Source of the DNA: Populus alba | Taxonomy: Eukaryota; Streptophyta; Magnoliopsida; Malpighiales; Salicaceae | Length of the DNA: 64,000 nucleotides | Direction of reading: 5' to 3' | NCBI RefSeq assembly: GCF_005239225.2 | Contig: NC_133292.1 | Coordinates: forward strand, 6,978,985-7,042,984 | Made by a program: the position numbers and the translations under genes | In this document: piece after piece, positions 1 to 10,674 of the stretch | Position numbering within the stretch: the stretch's first letter is position 1 | How the letters are laid out: every line of letters begins with the position of its first letter | The notes under the pieces: model-generated | Databases searched by the model: none | The model's input: only the letters and a program-made list of their open reading frames with translations | Told to the model about the DNA's origin: nothing

Positions 1-1944
1 ATAGGAATGGGTTTTAAAATAAAAAGAGAAATTAATGTTTATTACCGGAAATGCAACAAATATATTAAAATAAATACAAAAATTAAAATTACCTCTGAAA
101 TTATTATAACTCTTCTTAGTAGTCATCATAGATTACAACAATACTCTATTATTTGCAACAATAATCTATAATGTTTTTTTTTTCTATGTATGCATAGGGA
201 GATTTTGTGGTGTCGATTTCATCACTTGGTAAATATTCGATTTGACTGGATAAAACATAATTTCATTAATTTAAGACAATTTGAGGTTTGGGGAACAAAT
301 TTGAATTTTTTAAGAAATATTCTCTCTTTAATTTGTTTTTTTACCGCCATGGACTAATTTGCACACACAAAGAATGCTTCAATTTCTTTTTTCGGTCACT
401 TAATTTTTTTTTTGTTTAATTTGATTCTTTAACATTGTCTTTTATTTGAGATTAAACTTAATGATTTATTTTGGTTGCTTATATGGTGGTATCATAATAC
501 TGAGGAAACATTTTGACACCCGTTGTTTAATTTTCGGTTTGAAAAAATAAACTGAAATTTTACTAATCTAAAACAATTACTACTGAAAAAACCAAAATAA
601 ATTTACTTAAGTTTATGTGTTCGGCCACAAATTTTTTCATGCTTTTAAAAAACATGTTAGCAATACCTTAACATATATATATTTTTGTAAATCTAGTTTA
701 GAGCATAACGCGAGTCATCAATCTAACACCATCGTCTATGATTTTTCTTTTACTTCAATAGTATAAATATTTTAGTCCTTATAATCTCTAAAGTATTCAA
801 TTATGCTACTACATCTGAAGAATTATTTGCATTCAGATCAACTTATCCTCTTTTTCAAAGCTAAAATTCCTTTCGTGTGTTCTATAATATACATAATAGT
901 TTTAAGCAATAAAATACTCATTCTTTTTAAGAGATAAAATACAAATTCTTTAGAAGATAGTTACCAAAAAAAAGTGTTTCTTTTTTCATGCATAAAATTT
1001 AAAAGTTCAATTTCTACAATCACTATATTAGGCCATCGAAATTACATACATACATAAATATGTAAAATTTTGACTTGCTTTTGTTTTTTTTTGAATTTTG
1101 ACGAAATCAAATCATTTTTTTGACAATCTAAAATGATAAAATGAGTGGGACACAAGCTACATTACTCTTTACCTGGCCATGTTCCTACCTCTTTAAATTT
1201 TTAATCAACATTCCTTAGTGCCCACATATATCTGTAGTTTTATTTCCTAATTTATTCGAAGTGTGTGTAGTTACATTAGCATTTATTGCAAAGAAAATGC
1301 TTTGTATTATCAATTTGAAAGGAGCAAGTTGCGGCAGTACTAAAGAGACAAATATGATCCGATTACAAATTCTTTAATCTTTTTGACCAATGACTTCAAT
1401 TTCTCAGAGATTTTCTCAAATTAAGAATGGGCTGGAGTTGGTTACGAATCAATGATCATCACAATTGTGGATGCATTGATTCTTAACAACTGGCTGTCTT
1501 GTTTGTTCATTATCTTTAAGATCAAAAGAGCAGCGTAACAGAGTGTGATGTTTGCATGTCAGTCCCCGAAAAATGGAACGCTGTTGTTCTTGCACGTTGG
1601 ATTGTCGGCCCTTTAATCGGTGCTGCCATTATTTTGTCTTGCTCACCCACGACAATTCTCCGCACCACCAGAGCCTGCCCTCAATTCCTGCTTTCCTTCC
1701 GAAACGAGCCGTGTTTGCGATCCAATCCCTAAAACTAGGAAAACTTATGGTGCTGTATTCGTGTGAGATACAAAATCCTGTTTTTACATGAGGGATCCCT
1801 CAAACTTTTGTCCCTTTGCGATAGGTTGATTTTTTCACTTTATTAAATATATGATCACCATTAAATTGACTCGAGAGATGAAGATTGCCCACCACTCCAC
1901 ATGAGTGGTTTGGAAGCATCGGTTTTCTTAGCTAGTGGCTTTCC

Positions 1945-2111
1945 CGTGTTTTTTGTTAAAATTAGAGATATTTTTTTAAAAAATTATTTTTAAATAATTT
2001 TAATATATTGATATTAAAATTATTTTTCTAATAAATAAATAATATTAATTTAATATATTTATAAGTTCAAACTACTTTCAAAAAAACAATTATTGCTAGA
2101 ACACCAAACAT
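1945..2111. repeat. AT-rich dispersed repeat, MITE-like
   Basis: The segment starts with a GTGTTTTTTG-like end, has an AT-only core containing TTTTAATATATTGATAT, and ends with CAATTATTGCTAG...CACCAAACA. The same order of core and end sequence recurs at several other places in the window, for example 45236-45425, 49790-49925 and 53268-53492. The GTTTGG...CCAAAC ends suggest short inverted termini of a miniature element; boundaries are approximate. Confidence 0.5.
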
Positions 2112-3284
2112 TATATTTAAGGGGTGATTGGGTGATCACTATTAAAAAAAAAAAAAAACTCAAATTATGTATTTGAATTATCCAAATCAATTCAAGCACT
2201 ATATTTTTCTAAAAAAAAAAAAAAAAGAGAATCCCATTTATCTAAATTATATTTTTATATATATTTGAAAAAAACAAATAGGGTTATAATTTTTTTAATC
2301 AGATTTTGGCTAATTAAAACTTTCACTGGACTTAACTTTATCTAGTTAATTGTAATTCTTTAGTATTTTAGTTAAACAAAAATTAATGGAGCAGAAAACT
2401 CCGATTAATTTGAGCTGTCCAGACTGGTTGATCGGGTATAGAGCAAATTTGAGGTAAGAAAAATAAACCCATATCAAATAAGGGATAATTATTTGAAATT
2501 ACAATATTTTTTTTTCACTACAGTTACTTAAATACACGCCCGTAATTGTTTGGGTGAGAAATTTTTTTTATCTTACCTTGCCTCGTTGACTTTCAATTCA
2601 GGATTCTCTGGCTGCTGCATGTTGTAAAAAGCGACTGGTAAAAGGGAAGCTAAATTGGATAATGAAGATTGATTGGATATATGCATTACTATGAAGAAAA
2701 TGATGGCGAATTATATGTCCATGGGAAAAGAGAAGCGAAATTAAATATATAGTTTTGCCTTCGAGAGAAATTAAATTGACATGTATAAGCATTAATTTGG
2801 AATCTATACTTACATCTCATCAACAACCAAAATGACTTCTTTTATTCGTAAAAAAAAATTAAGCATGTCTCTGGATCGTTCCCTCAGGGGACCAATTATT
2901 GAAGCGCTCTCTGTTTCAATGTATACCCTACTGGGAATGATTAGGGAGAGACAATTGCTTCTTAATCAATTAATTAAGCCTAAGAACATAGACACATGGC
3001 AGGTTTTTAGTACGTTATACCGACTGACCATGACAGATCACGGGAAAGATCATGAAAACACTACCTGATGGCTGTCTAGGTGTTCATAAATCTTGCAAAA
3101 CAATTGCAACGTGGGTCGCTTGTTCACCTGACGCGTGGCACATGTTTTTCATATGGAATCTTGGAAATAAAAGGACTTTCTATCCCCAGCAAACAAAGAA
3201 CTCCGTATTGAGAAATTAGAAGATAGGATATAGATGAGTACAGAAGGGAGAAGTTTCGTTCAACTATTTTCAAATACTTGTGCC

Positions 3285-3455
3285 GTGTTTCTGAATGTGG
3301 TAACTTTGTTTGTAGATGTATTTTAAAATTATATTTAATATAAAAAATATTAAATTGATTTTTTAATGTTTTTTATGATTTTTAACTTTCTAATTTTAAA
3401 AAATATTTTAATATATTTTTAAATAAAAAATTATTTTACATCACTTAACCAGGAA
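3285..3455. repeat. AT-rich dispersed repeat, MITE-like
   Basis: This begins near GTGCCGTGTTTCTGAATGTGG and runs through a core with TTTTAATATATTTTTAAATAAAAA, ending near TTACATCACTTAAC. It is the same AT-rich family as the copies at 1945 and 53268. Ends are approximate and the copy is diverged. Confidence 0.4.
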
Positions 3456-4686
3456 TATACCACTGATATTTTGGCTTTTATCTTGGGGCAAGCTTTATTT
3501 CCTAGCTGTCACAACTTCTGAAAGCTTATCTCGAGATTTACCTTCATGCCTTTGCTTGATACTTACCATGACTTGAATTGTATACATGATCGGGATTTTT
3601 TTCATCTCTTTTTGTTTTTTTGCGAGTGTCATTTTGATGGGATTTTGAAGTGTTAATTAAAAAAAAACAAATTAATGAGTTTGCTTTTCTATATTACATG
3701 TAATTCCTTTTCTCTTAGAAACTGTTTTTTAAATTGTAATTATCTCAAATTTATGGCAAGAATGAAATTACTTTAGAATTCATCCGAGAATACATGGAAA
3801 ATTCATCAGGAGGAAAAGAAAGGAAAGGCGTTGATCGGGGGAAAATGCAATGGCACAAAATCTTATCCTATCCCGGGTAGACCCGTGTAATTCTCTCCTA
3901 ATTAATTCCCCAATAATTTGGCGAGGAACATCCGGAGGTAAATACGTACGAAACAGGTGCATGATCCTTGCTCCAAACTTCTATCTAATTGTGGCTTTTT
4001 TTACACTGAACCAATCCGGTAATAGAAAGTTAGGAAATATGAAAAAAAAAAAAAAGTTAGGAAATATGAACTGTCCAAATGGTACCTATAAGTTCATGTA
4101 AAGGTGCCCTGAATCGTGATCCTTTAAAAGATACGCATTGGTGTTGCTGTGGACCTGTAATTCTCATGCAACCAGATTTCATTTCAATTAAAAATAAAAA
4201 AAATGGACCCTCGTTTATATTCTATAATATTATCGTGTAGATAATCTTACAAGTAATAATTTAATAAGCAATGGAGGCTGGTGGTGCACGTCAACAGACT
4301 TCTACTCGGAACTCTTCACTGCATATGCCAGGCACAAGAATCGCGAGGCATCCAGACATCTAGGCATCTTTCTCTCTCCACCGCCAGCCTCAAGTTCACT
4401 ATTGTGAGACGTGGACCTACCGTTTATTTCCATGTAAGCATGAGAAGTTATAGTTGTGGACATCACTCTCAACCGAACTTTGTCTGTCCCTGCCCCCTCG
4501 AACTGGTGGGGGCTTCAATTTATGTTGCTGCCTTTTGGCCACTTATCTGGGAAATTGACCTCCTCCTCCTCTCTTTTTTTTATTCCTTTTCTTCCTGTGA
4601 TCGGGTGGGACGCCTTCTTTTTCTTCTTTTTCTTTTTTTTTAATTTTTAAAAAAATACTATATTAATCACGCATGATCATGTGTTT

Positions 4687-4846
4687 AACCCATAATTAAT
4701 TATTACTTGTTTTCATCTTTTATTGTCCTGGTAACTGAGTTCCTCAAACGGGCATCCCATGAATTCAACCCATAATTTATTTATTACTTGTTTTGATCTT
4801 TTGTTTGACCAGTAACTGAGTTGCTCAGATAAAACAATATATATTA
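4687..4846. repeat. 80-bp tandem duplication
   Basis: Two adjacent copies with a period of 80 bp each start AACCCATAATT, continue with ATTACTTGTTTT, ATCTTTT and a GTAACTGAGTT segment, and differ by scattered substitutions. The first copy runs from 4687 and the second from 4767. No gene is associated. Confidence 0.7.
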
Positions 4847-5282
4847 TTTTTAAGGTGATATTAAATGGTTTTAACAATGGTCTAATTCTCCAAGATAATA
4901 TTAAAAAGGTTTTAAAAAATCTGCATCTAAATATTACTTTCAAAATTCTAACAATTAACTACACAGTTTAAAAAGAAAGCTCCCTAACTCATCAGTGCAT
5001 TTTACACGGATGTGATTGTGCTGCTTTATTTGGGGTGTCTTGATAGTTACTTGAAGGGGTTGAAAATATTGAAGGGGTTGAAAATAGTGATGGTGGTTGT
5101 TTTTTTTAAAATATATTTAGTTTGAAAATATATTTAAAATAATAATATTTTTTTATGTTTTGAAATTTATTTTTATAATCAACACATAAAAAAATAAAAA
5201 ATATCAAAATAAATTAATTTAAAATAAAAAATATTTAAATTGTTTTAAACCTCAATTAAAACGCTATTCTAAATATTTTTTA

Positions 5283-5500
5283 GGGTGTGTTTGGGGACGT
5301 GGTGTAAATTATATTCCTAAAATTTTTGATTTTTTTGCTTAAAATAATATATATATATATATATATGTTTTTATATTATTTTGATGTGTTGATATCAAAA
5401 ATAATTTTTTTAAAATAAAAAATTTTATTTTAATATATTTTTAAATAAAAAAATATTTTAAATCACTTCATTATTACAATTCTGAAAATACCCTAACAAT
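5283..5500. repeat. AT-rich dispersed repeat, MITE-like
   Basis: The left end GGTGTGTTTGGGGACGTGG is followed by an AT core that includes an (AT)n run at about 5349-5366 and TTGATATCAAAAATAATTTTT, and the right end is TCACTTCATTATTACAATT. It is one of the clearest copies of the dispersed AT-rich family in this window. Confidence 0.5.
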
Positions 5501-6400
5501 ACTCTCTCAAAATTTGAATGTCCCACCGGCAAAACTTAGATGTTTTTTTTTTTAAAAGAAAAGGGAAGACCTTTAAACTCTAATTGTTAATTAATGAACC
5601 TTATCCCTTCACGGTCTTTTAATAATTGAACTTCATAGGCATGTCCCGACAAAAATATCCAAGATTAAATTCAGGTTGTACATCCCACTAATAACAGCTA
5701 ATTAATGCTTAATTATGGAATTCATGGTTATAAAATGATTACCATAATATATTTTTTAAAGTATTTTTTATTTGAAAATACATTAAAAATATATTTTATA
5801 TTTTTAACTATTAATATGTTAAAATTATAAAAAAATACTAAAAAAATATCAATTTAATATTTTTTTAAAATATAATTATAAAAAAAATTACATCAACAAA
5901 TACAAGGGAAATGAATTTTTAAGTCGCAGTTCACAAGAATCCTTCCATTCCATGGACCCTCGTATAGAATATTCCTTGTCCGCAACCACCAAAGCCAAAC
6001 TCCCGCAAAAATTGCCTTCCACGAACCCCAATCTTATATTACCATGCCAACCACATGTTAATTATTCTACCAATCGACCAATCCTTTGACAAAGACAAAC
6101 CTCACAAGTTAAAAACACCCGAGATCTAACTAAATTTCAAAGGCCCAGATTAAATCCAACACTTTATCATGGATAAGGATAAAACTCATCATCATCACCC
6201 CCATCCTCTTCCCCTCTTGCGTCTACTCAATTCAGCACCCCAAAAGGCCAAAACTCCCCCCTTATTGTGTCAGCAAACCGTTTCCAAATTATCCACTTGT
6301 AATTTCCACGTCGCCCCCCCCACCCAAAAAAAAAATATTCATAAAAATAAAATAACTAAAGGGTCCTTATTTCCCAACACCAGCTACGTACTCTCTCGCA

Positions 6401-6408
6401 TATATAAA
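6401..6408 (+). promoter_or_regulatory. TATA box of the MAPKKK gene
   Basis: TATATAAA lies 76-83 bp upstream of the MAPKKK start codon, in otherwise C-rich sequence. The spacing would place transcription start near 6435 and give a leader of about 50 nt without an upstream ATG. It is a sequence match only. Confidence 0.6.
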
Positions 6409-6483
6409 CACTCCTGGGCCCTCAGAACTCTCAAGCAAACTCCACATAATTTTTTTTAGAGTTCTCTCTGAAAAACACACAAC

Positions 6484-7974
6484 ATGGTTTCTTGGGTTAG
6501 AGGAAAGTGCGTAGGCAAAGGCTCGTTTGGCTCCGTCAACTTGGCTTTCAACAAACAAACTGGTGCCGTTTTCGCCGTGAAGACTGCCAGTGAAGCAAAT
6601 CAAGTTCAAGCGTTAGACAACGAAATCAAGATTCTAAGCTCGCTGTCTTCTCCTTTTATAGTTAAATTCCTCGGCGACGACGTCTCGTCTGAGAACTCGA
6701 GAGCTTGTCGGAATCTTCACATGGAGTACTTGCCCGGCGGCACCGTTGCTGACCTGGCTTCATCAACTCAACGTTTCGCTGATGTGAACGAGGAGACTGT
6801 TCGGTCATTTACCTACTGTATAGTCTCTGCTTTGAAGTACATACACTCAAGAGGTATTGTTCACTGTGATGTTAAAGGACGGAATATTCTATTGGGTCAC
6901 AGTTTCGATTCCGTTAAACTAGCAGATTTCGGGTCCGCGATTGACGCCACATGCGGCGAGCCTCTCTTGCCCCGTGGAAGTCCGTTATGGATGGCTCCGG
7001 AGGTGATTAAACGAGAATACCAGGGACCGGAAAGTGACGTTTGGTCTCTGGGCTGCACAATTATCGAGATGGTCACTGGAAAACCGGCCTGGGAGGATCA
7101 CGGGGTTGACTCACTAAGTCGAATCGGGTTTTCAAACGAGTTGCCCGAGTTGCCGAGTCAGTTGTCTGTACTCGGTCAGGATTTTTTGAAGAAGTGTTTG
7201 GAGAGGGAACCAAGTAAGCGGTGGAGCTGTGATCAGCTACTGGAGCATCCATTCTTAGCTTCCGTGAGTCCTAATTTGTTGGGCAACGAATTGTCTCCAC
7301 GTTGCGTGCTTGATTGGTTTCATTCAGATTTCGAGGAAGATATTGACGTCATGGAACGTGGGATGAGTTCGAGTTTTGAGAATATTGAGGTTGCGGCTAG
7401 AAATAGGATTGGTAAATTGGTGGCAGGTGGAGGGGTAAATTGGGAAACAAAAGATGGCTGGGTGGAGGTGAGGAGCTGTTGCGGGCATCGTGGAAGAGGA
7501 GAGGAGGAAGAATTGGGGACAAGTTCGGTATACTATTCTGATTCGGCGTGGATAAGTGAGGAAGGGTGTATAAAACGGGAAGTTTGTAATTCCATTGGCA
7601 GTGAATTACACGTTGATGGGTCTAACAGGTCGATCTCTTGTGGAATTTGCTGGTGTGGTGCGGTGTGCTCGGGCAGGAAAGGGGGTGGTGGTTTGGGTTG
7701 TCATTACGGGTCGCAAAAGGTGGAGCTATCGGTGGAGGGGTGTGAGTTGCTGGTGTTGGTCGGGATTTACCGCATATTGTTGTGTAATTTGTTATTGTAT
7801 TTACTGCAATTTATGAGAACAATAAGACATAATTTTATTCTTTACTCTAAACTTTTATTATCGGGTTTAGTTCATGCATGTGAATGCGTGTGTATCCAGC
7901 TGTGTTTTCAGTCCAGCCATGGAGTTGTTCTGCTCTTTACAGGGTGTAGAGCTACTATTCTGACATATAGTTAG
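6484..7974 (+). CDS. MAPKKK14: MAP kinase kinase kinase, MAPKKK13/14-like (MEKK-type)
   Basis: An intronless frame of 496 codons encodes a Ser/Thr kinase at its N terminus. The glycine loop GKGSFGSV is at residues 11-18, the ATP lysine at 33 (FAVK), the catalytic loop HCDVKGRN at 127-134, DFG at 148-150, followed by GSPLWMAPEVI. The kinase domain ends near residue 255 (HPFLA). A SPRCVLDWF motif after the kinase domain is typical of plant MAPKKK13-21 proteins, which are MEKK-like, intronless and often stress- or ABA-induced (family knowledge). The kinase is expected to phosphorylate MAP2Ks in the cytosol or nucleus. The C-terminal part is less certain: residues about 424-443 are strongly hydrophobic and the last 50 residues look unlike the family, so the true end could be earlier or a frameshift could be present. 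Downstream synteny with RanBP1 and KUP1 supports MAPKKK13/14 identity. Confidence 0.85.
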   Translation: MVSWVRGKCVGKGSFGSVNLAFNKQTGAVFAVKTASEANQVQALDNEIKILSSLSSPFIVKFLGDDVSSENSRACRNLHMEYLPGGTVADLASSTQRFADVNEETVRSFTYCIVSALKYIHSRGIVHCDVKGRNILLGHSFDSVKLADFGSAIDATCGEPLLPRGSPLWMAPEVIKREYQGPESDVWSLGCTIIEMVTGKPAWEDHGVDSLSRIGFSNELPELPSQLSVLGQDFLKKCLEREPSKRWSCDQLLEHPFLASVSPNLLGNELSPRCVLDWFHSDFEEDIDVMERGMSSSFENIEVAARNRIGKLVAGGGVNWETKDGWVEVRSCCGHRGRGEEEELGTSSVYYSDSAWISEEGCIKREVCNSIGSELHVDGSNRSISCGICWCGAVCSGRKGGGGLGCHYGSQKVELSVEGCELLVLVGIYRILLCNLLLYLLQFMRTIRHNFILYSKLLLSGLVHACECVCIQLCFQSSHGVVLLFTGCRATILTYS

Positions 7975-10669
7975 TCACTTTTTATAGTCCGGTGTCCTAT
8001 TTGTGCTGCCATGTATTTATAGGTACAAACATAATTAATTTCCTTGCGGGATCTACTTTACCATTCATGCGATCACGTCAGGGTCTAAAATAGCTTCTAA
8101 AATGGTTACTTCGATAAAACTGGAGAGTAATTGTTTTCACAAGTGAATGCTTCTTGTGATAACATAATATTGGACTTCATCTCCTATGAAAGACTCAATC
8201 TGAAAGCATATGATCTTGTCTTCACACGACAGCCTGAATCTTCTGATTCCCCTAAGAATTTAAACAGAGGATCAGTCAAAGTCTAGAGCATAGACAACTA
8301 ACAACTTGTGAACATGGCAATTAGTCAGAGGGAAACTGTGGTGACAATAAGGAGAAGAATTGGAAAGAGTGGTTGATCAATTCAAGATTGAAGATACGGC
8401 AAGATTGCCGCCGGTTTGTAGTCTTGCTTGATTTTGTTTCCTGAAGGCAAGCGACCATACGTTTGCCATGGAGACTATTCTGGCAAACAAGGCATGCGGA
8501 TCAACATGCAACTTGCTGGAGGAATGGTCTCTCATTATCATGTGCATGTCGGTGATTGTGTCCTAAATTGGTTACAACAAGAAACCATTCAATTTCGAAG
8601 AGACACGAGTGTCTTTACCAGCTATCAAAGAGAAGATTCAAATCTAATCAAAGTTATCCAACCGGATCATAATTTTTCCCTTTCTGATCAAGCACGGATT
8701 GTTAGTAGCCAATTTTTCTGAAATCATGTGGTTTCAAGGGGGTTGATTGCGTAACATTTCTCGATTCTGAATCTACAAACATCACAAAAGGGAGCTTCAC
8801 TTGGACGAATCAATTATTTAGTGTACACTTTCCAATTAATCGGTGACATGACATCCTATTTGATTCCCAGATTTCCTACACGGCGTTTCAACCACATTCT
8901 ATGAATTTGATTCGCGAATTGAATTTATAAACAATACAAATATGTGACTGGACTTTGACGAATTATAGAGTGCCGAGTAAAATTTAAGACATAGCAGGCA
9001 CTCGAGCTATTATAGTCCAATGAGGCAGGATGGCCACTATCATTTCCAATGTGATATCTCTAAAGCGATAAAATATAATGACGTCAAAGATGATGTGGGA
9101 TCAATGATACCTATTATTTCGGCATGCCACATGACCAGTGTCTCTTTGACGTCTCTTTGGCGGCATGGCATAAATTAAGATGAGCCCCGAGAGCAACTTG
9201 ATGCCGGAGATATCCGGTTCTTAAATTCGATTTTCGAGATACAAGTGATAAAAAAAAAAAAAAAAAAAATTAAAGGATCCGAGCCCAGTTAGTCTAGCGG
9301 TGAAATAGTCACATTCCGTGATGCTATAGCGTTGTAAAGGAACCCAACCCGTTCTAGTCATGAACATGGCAAAAGCTTGATCAAAATTTATGGGTGAAAC
9401 TTTTTTGTTTGGCACCTGGTATTTGTCAAGCACTTGTAACTCGTACAAAAGTGGTATCCCTGTCATCTATGCCTCCTGCGTGCTCCCAACATTTTCATGG
9501 ACATAAGATCCGTTTTGCAGTGTGCTCTGTTAACAAACGACATTAAGATTTTATCATGTTTGCCTGCAATTTTCTTCTTGATGATCTCCCATGACTTGAG
9601 ATTCTATTGATTGTTAAGTTTTGGCGTACATGATGAAGCTTCTCACTGGTGCTCCTCCTTTCATACACCGTGCACGCATTATAATATTGCCAAGATTCCA
9701 ATTGTTCTTACAGAAATCTAATCCGAACTATGTTGCCAGGAAATTTCATTACATATCTATTGTTACTTCTCCTCCTTTTGTCTGTTCCCATCACAGGGGA
9801 CTGTGTTCAAGGCCGATCTTTTTCGTACCCCAAAGGCCTGATCTTGATTAATCCATGAACCTGGTTTGTCTCGCGCTCCGGGCCAGAGATCCCATGGAAT
9901 GACAACATGCTCCCACGTCAGAAGGAAAAAGTTGCGGAAAGGAGACAATGATGTTATATAGTTGATAAGGGGGTAAAACAAAGGAAAAATCAGCCACTGT
10001 TGGCCATTGATTTTGATAGGCAATAGCACAAAATATCAGCCACCCAGGGACTCCCCTGTTAGATTTTCATTTTAATTTCTTTTTGAAATAATTTATTTTT
10101 TATTTACTTTTTATATTTTTTTAGTTATTTTGATGAGCTAAAATAAAAAAATAACATTATTTTTATATATTTATAAGTTAAAAAAATACTTTAAAAAATA
10201 ACCACAAACCATATTTCTCAACACCATTTTCATTGTTGTTAGTATTGGTGTATTTAGTTTGAAAATTGGTTTTTTAATTGGTTAATGCATATATTTAATA
10301 TAAAAAATCAAAGTTCAATTATATTTTTCAGCTTAAACACTTCATTGTAAAACATTAATATATCTAAGATTATTTATAATAAGTGATAAATTGATTTTAA
10401 TATGTGATTAACAAAAACTTCTAATCCATAGAACTTTAATCTCTTATTGAGAAATTACAAGTTTTTTACATAGTTTATATAATGATGCCATGAAAAGTAA
10501 AAATCCAGAGAACTTTAATTTCTTATTGAAAAATTAGATTCGGAGAGCATAAAGCATTTGGAAAAGAGAGACCTGAATTTGGTGAAAGGACGAGGGGGTT
10601 AGTTAAAGACACGACAAGCTAAGCAAGCCTTCCACTCCATTCTGCCTTTCTTGGAACTCCTTTTTCATT
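7975..10669. other. Intergenic DNA between MAPKKK and LTR element
   Basis: No gene is supported. The first few hundred bases probably include the MAPKKK 3' UTR. An open frame of 97 codons at 8428-8721 has no recognisable motif. A poly-A run at 9250-9268 is followed by a short segment resembling a tRNA A box (see rejected items). From about 10070 to 10215 there is an AT-rich stretch related to the dispersed MITE-like family. Confidence 0.6.
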
Positions 10670-10674
10670 CATAT
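10670..10674. repeat. Target-site duplication CATAT, left copy
   Basis: CATAT lies immediately before the TG of the left LTR and is repeated at 21639-21643 immediately after the CA of the right LTR. A 5-bp duplication is standard for LTR retrotransposon integration and fixes the element boundaries. Confidence 0.9.

Larger units (their letters stand above)
1..6400. other. AT-rich intergenic DNA, no supported gene
   Basis: No open frame here resembles a known protein, and none has a convincing start, domain or exon structure. The stretch holds long A/T runs, several copies of an AT-rich dispersed repeat (listed separately at 1945, 3285 and 5283; weaker relatives near 5036-5270 and 5725-5900), and small tandem duplications. 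The last few hundred bases before 6400 become pyrimidine-rich and C-rich and probably form the promoter region of the MAPKKK gene. Confidence 0.7.

Noticed and set aside
4281..4643. 120-codon open frame in the left intergenic region
   Set aside because: It ends in a low-complexity T-rich run and has no domain or homology that I recognise.
8428..8721. 97-codon open frame downstream of the MAPKKK
   Set aside because: No motif or family resemblance, no splice context, and composition like the surrounding DNA.
9276..9360. tRNA- or SINE-like segment with TAGTCTAGCGG (A-box-like) after a poly-A run
   Set aside because: The B box is poor, no cloverleaf can be drawn, and no target duplication or second copy was seen.
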